In this document: positions 32,725 to 33,160 of the stretch, piece after piece
Position numbering within the stretch: position 1 is the stretch's first letter
Layout of the letters: every line of letters begins with the position of its first letter
Assembly (NCBI GenBank): GCA_977017575.1
Contig: CDRNVI010000057.1
Location: forward strand, 1 to 33,160
DNA length: 33,160 nucleotides
Reading direction: 5' to 3'
DNA from: Paramoeba atlantica
Taxonomy: Eukaryota > Discosea
Program-made: the position numbers and the translations under genes
Notes under the pieces: generated by a model
The model's input: only the letters and a program-made list of their open reading frames with translations
Told to the model about the DNA's origin: nothing
Database searches by the model: none

Positions 32725-33109
32725 GTTTAAATGACGTTAATGTTGGCTTAATATGATAATCTATTTGCGTGCTAATATTACTAAGCACATCGTTTACTAA
32801 TGTCAGTAACTGTTCAGATGAAGAAATAATATAGCTAATTAATTCAGATTTTTCTGGATCGGTTTCACATTTTTTTAAAATGCTTGCCGCACCTAAAATA
32901 CCAGTAAAAGGTGTACGCACATCGTGACTAATATTAGCAATAGAAGCAGCTTGCGTTTGCATGATTGCTGTCATGCATTCATTTGCAAGTTGTATTTCTT
33001 GTTGCTGTTGCTGCAACGTAGTGTAACGCGCTTGGAGATTAGCAAGAGATTGTTTGAGTTGCTGTATTTCTGCAGCATGCATTGCATCTGGCGTGGTTTT
33101 TTCAACCAT
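32675..33109 (-). CDS. Hybrid histidine kinase, N-terminal part (coiled coil plus HisKA)
   Basis: A glutamine-rich likely coiled coil at about residues 11-45 leads into a HisKA dimerisation domain with the phosphoaccepting H62 in SHDVRTP. After about residue 127 (TLTSF) the frame runs into unrelated residues, while the other frame goes on as LNLQETLAHVQ, typical of the HisKA to HATPase link. One surplus base in the TTTAAA at 32726-32731 would account for this. No membrane segment or sensor domain is present after the ATG at 33109. Upstream the frame stays open to a TAA at 33146-33148 next to an A run, so the true N-terminus may lie beyond the window. The ATG has no good ribosome binding site. 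Confidence 0.8.
   Translation of the reverse strand: MVEKTTPDAMHAAEIQQLKQSLANLQARYTTLQQQQQEIQLANECMTAIMQTQAASIANISHDVRTPFTGILGAASILKKCETDPEKSELISYIISSSEQLLTLVNDVLSNISTQIDYHIKPTLTSFKLARNISTCTSYGGTSD
32726..32731 (-). other. Frameshift site in the hybrid kinase gene
   Basis: The two halves of the kinase match the family in different frames that meet at this T/A run. It is either a one-base sequencing error or a real inactivating change. The downstream motifs are all intact, which favours an error or a very young change. Confidence 0.75.
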
Positions 33110-33160
33110 AAATCCAATCCCTGTTTGGGGCCCACGAATAATTTTTTAAAGAAAGTTGAC

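Overview
The window joins two unlike kinds of DNA. Bases 1-29589 are a head-to-tail tandem array of about 20 copies of a 1.48 kb unit. Each unit carries one minus-strand tRNA-Ser(UGA) gene of eukaryotic type: split internal promoter boxes A and B, a short class II variable arm, a G discriminator, no encoded CCA, and a TTTTT RNA polymerase III terminator right after the mature 3' end. The rest of each unit is about 1.4 kb of spacer with no credible protein gene. The first base already lies inside a unit, so the array probably continues to the left and 20 is a minimum. The layout resembles the tandem tRNA gene arrays known from Entamoeba and a few other eukaryotes, but nothing here identifies the species.

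Bases 29590-33160 are bacterial. They have compact uninterrupted genes, visibly lower GC and the gene order yqgE(algH)-ruvX(yqgF)-pyrB, which is typical of Gammaproteobacteria. yqgE and ruvX are almost fused (1 nt apart). pyrB follows after 87 nt behind a good sigma70-like promoter. A hybrid histidine kinase runs towards pyrB from the right, and the two stop codons abut with no gap. The kinase reading frame is broken once, at a run of T and A, and its 5' end may be incomplete at the window edge.

The junction at 29589/29590 is abrupt, with at most a few bases of shared sequence. The simplest scenario is a protist nuclear tRNA array plus a gammaproteobacterial associate or endosymbiont. They could be joined by an assembly or amplification chimera, or by a real transfer (bacterial DNA inserted at the end of a host array, or host DNA in the bacterium). 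The sequence alone cannot decide. Clusters of homopolymer indels in units 12 and 19 and the frameshift in the kinase look like imperfectly polished long-read sequence. Against a fully artificial array, shared substitutions mark blocks of neighbouring units, an alternating two-unit pattern appears in units 13-17, and the last unit before the junction has the most private changes, as expected of a real array edge.

Most interesting are the tRNA-Ser array itself, with three units carrying changes that break tRNA base pairs, and the eukaryote-bacterium junction. No CRISPR, insertion sequence, rRNA or virus-like element was seen.
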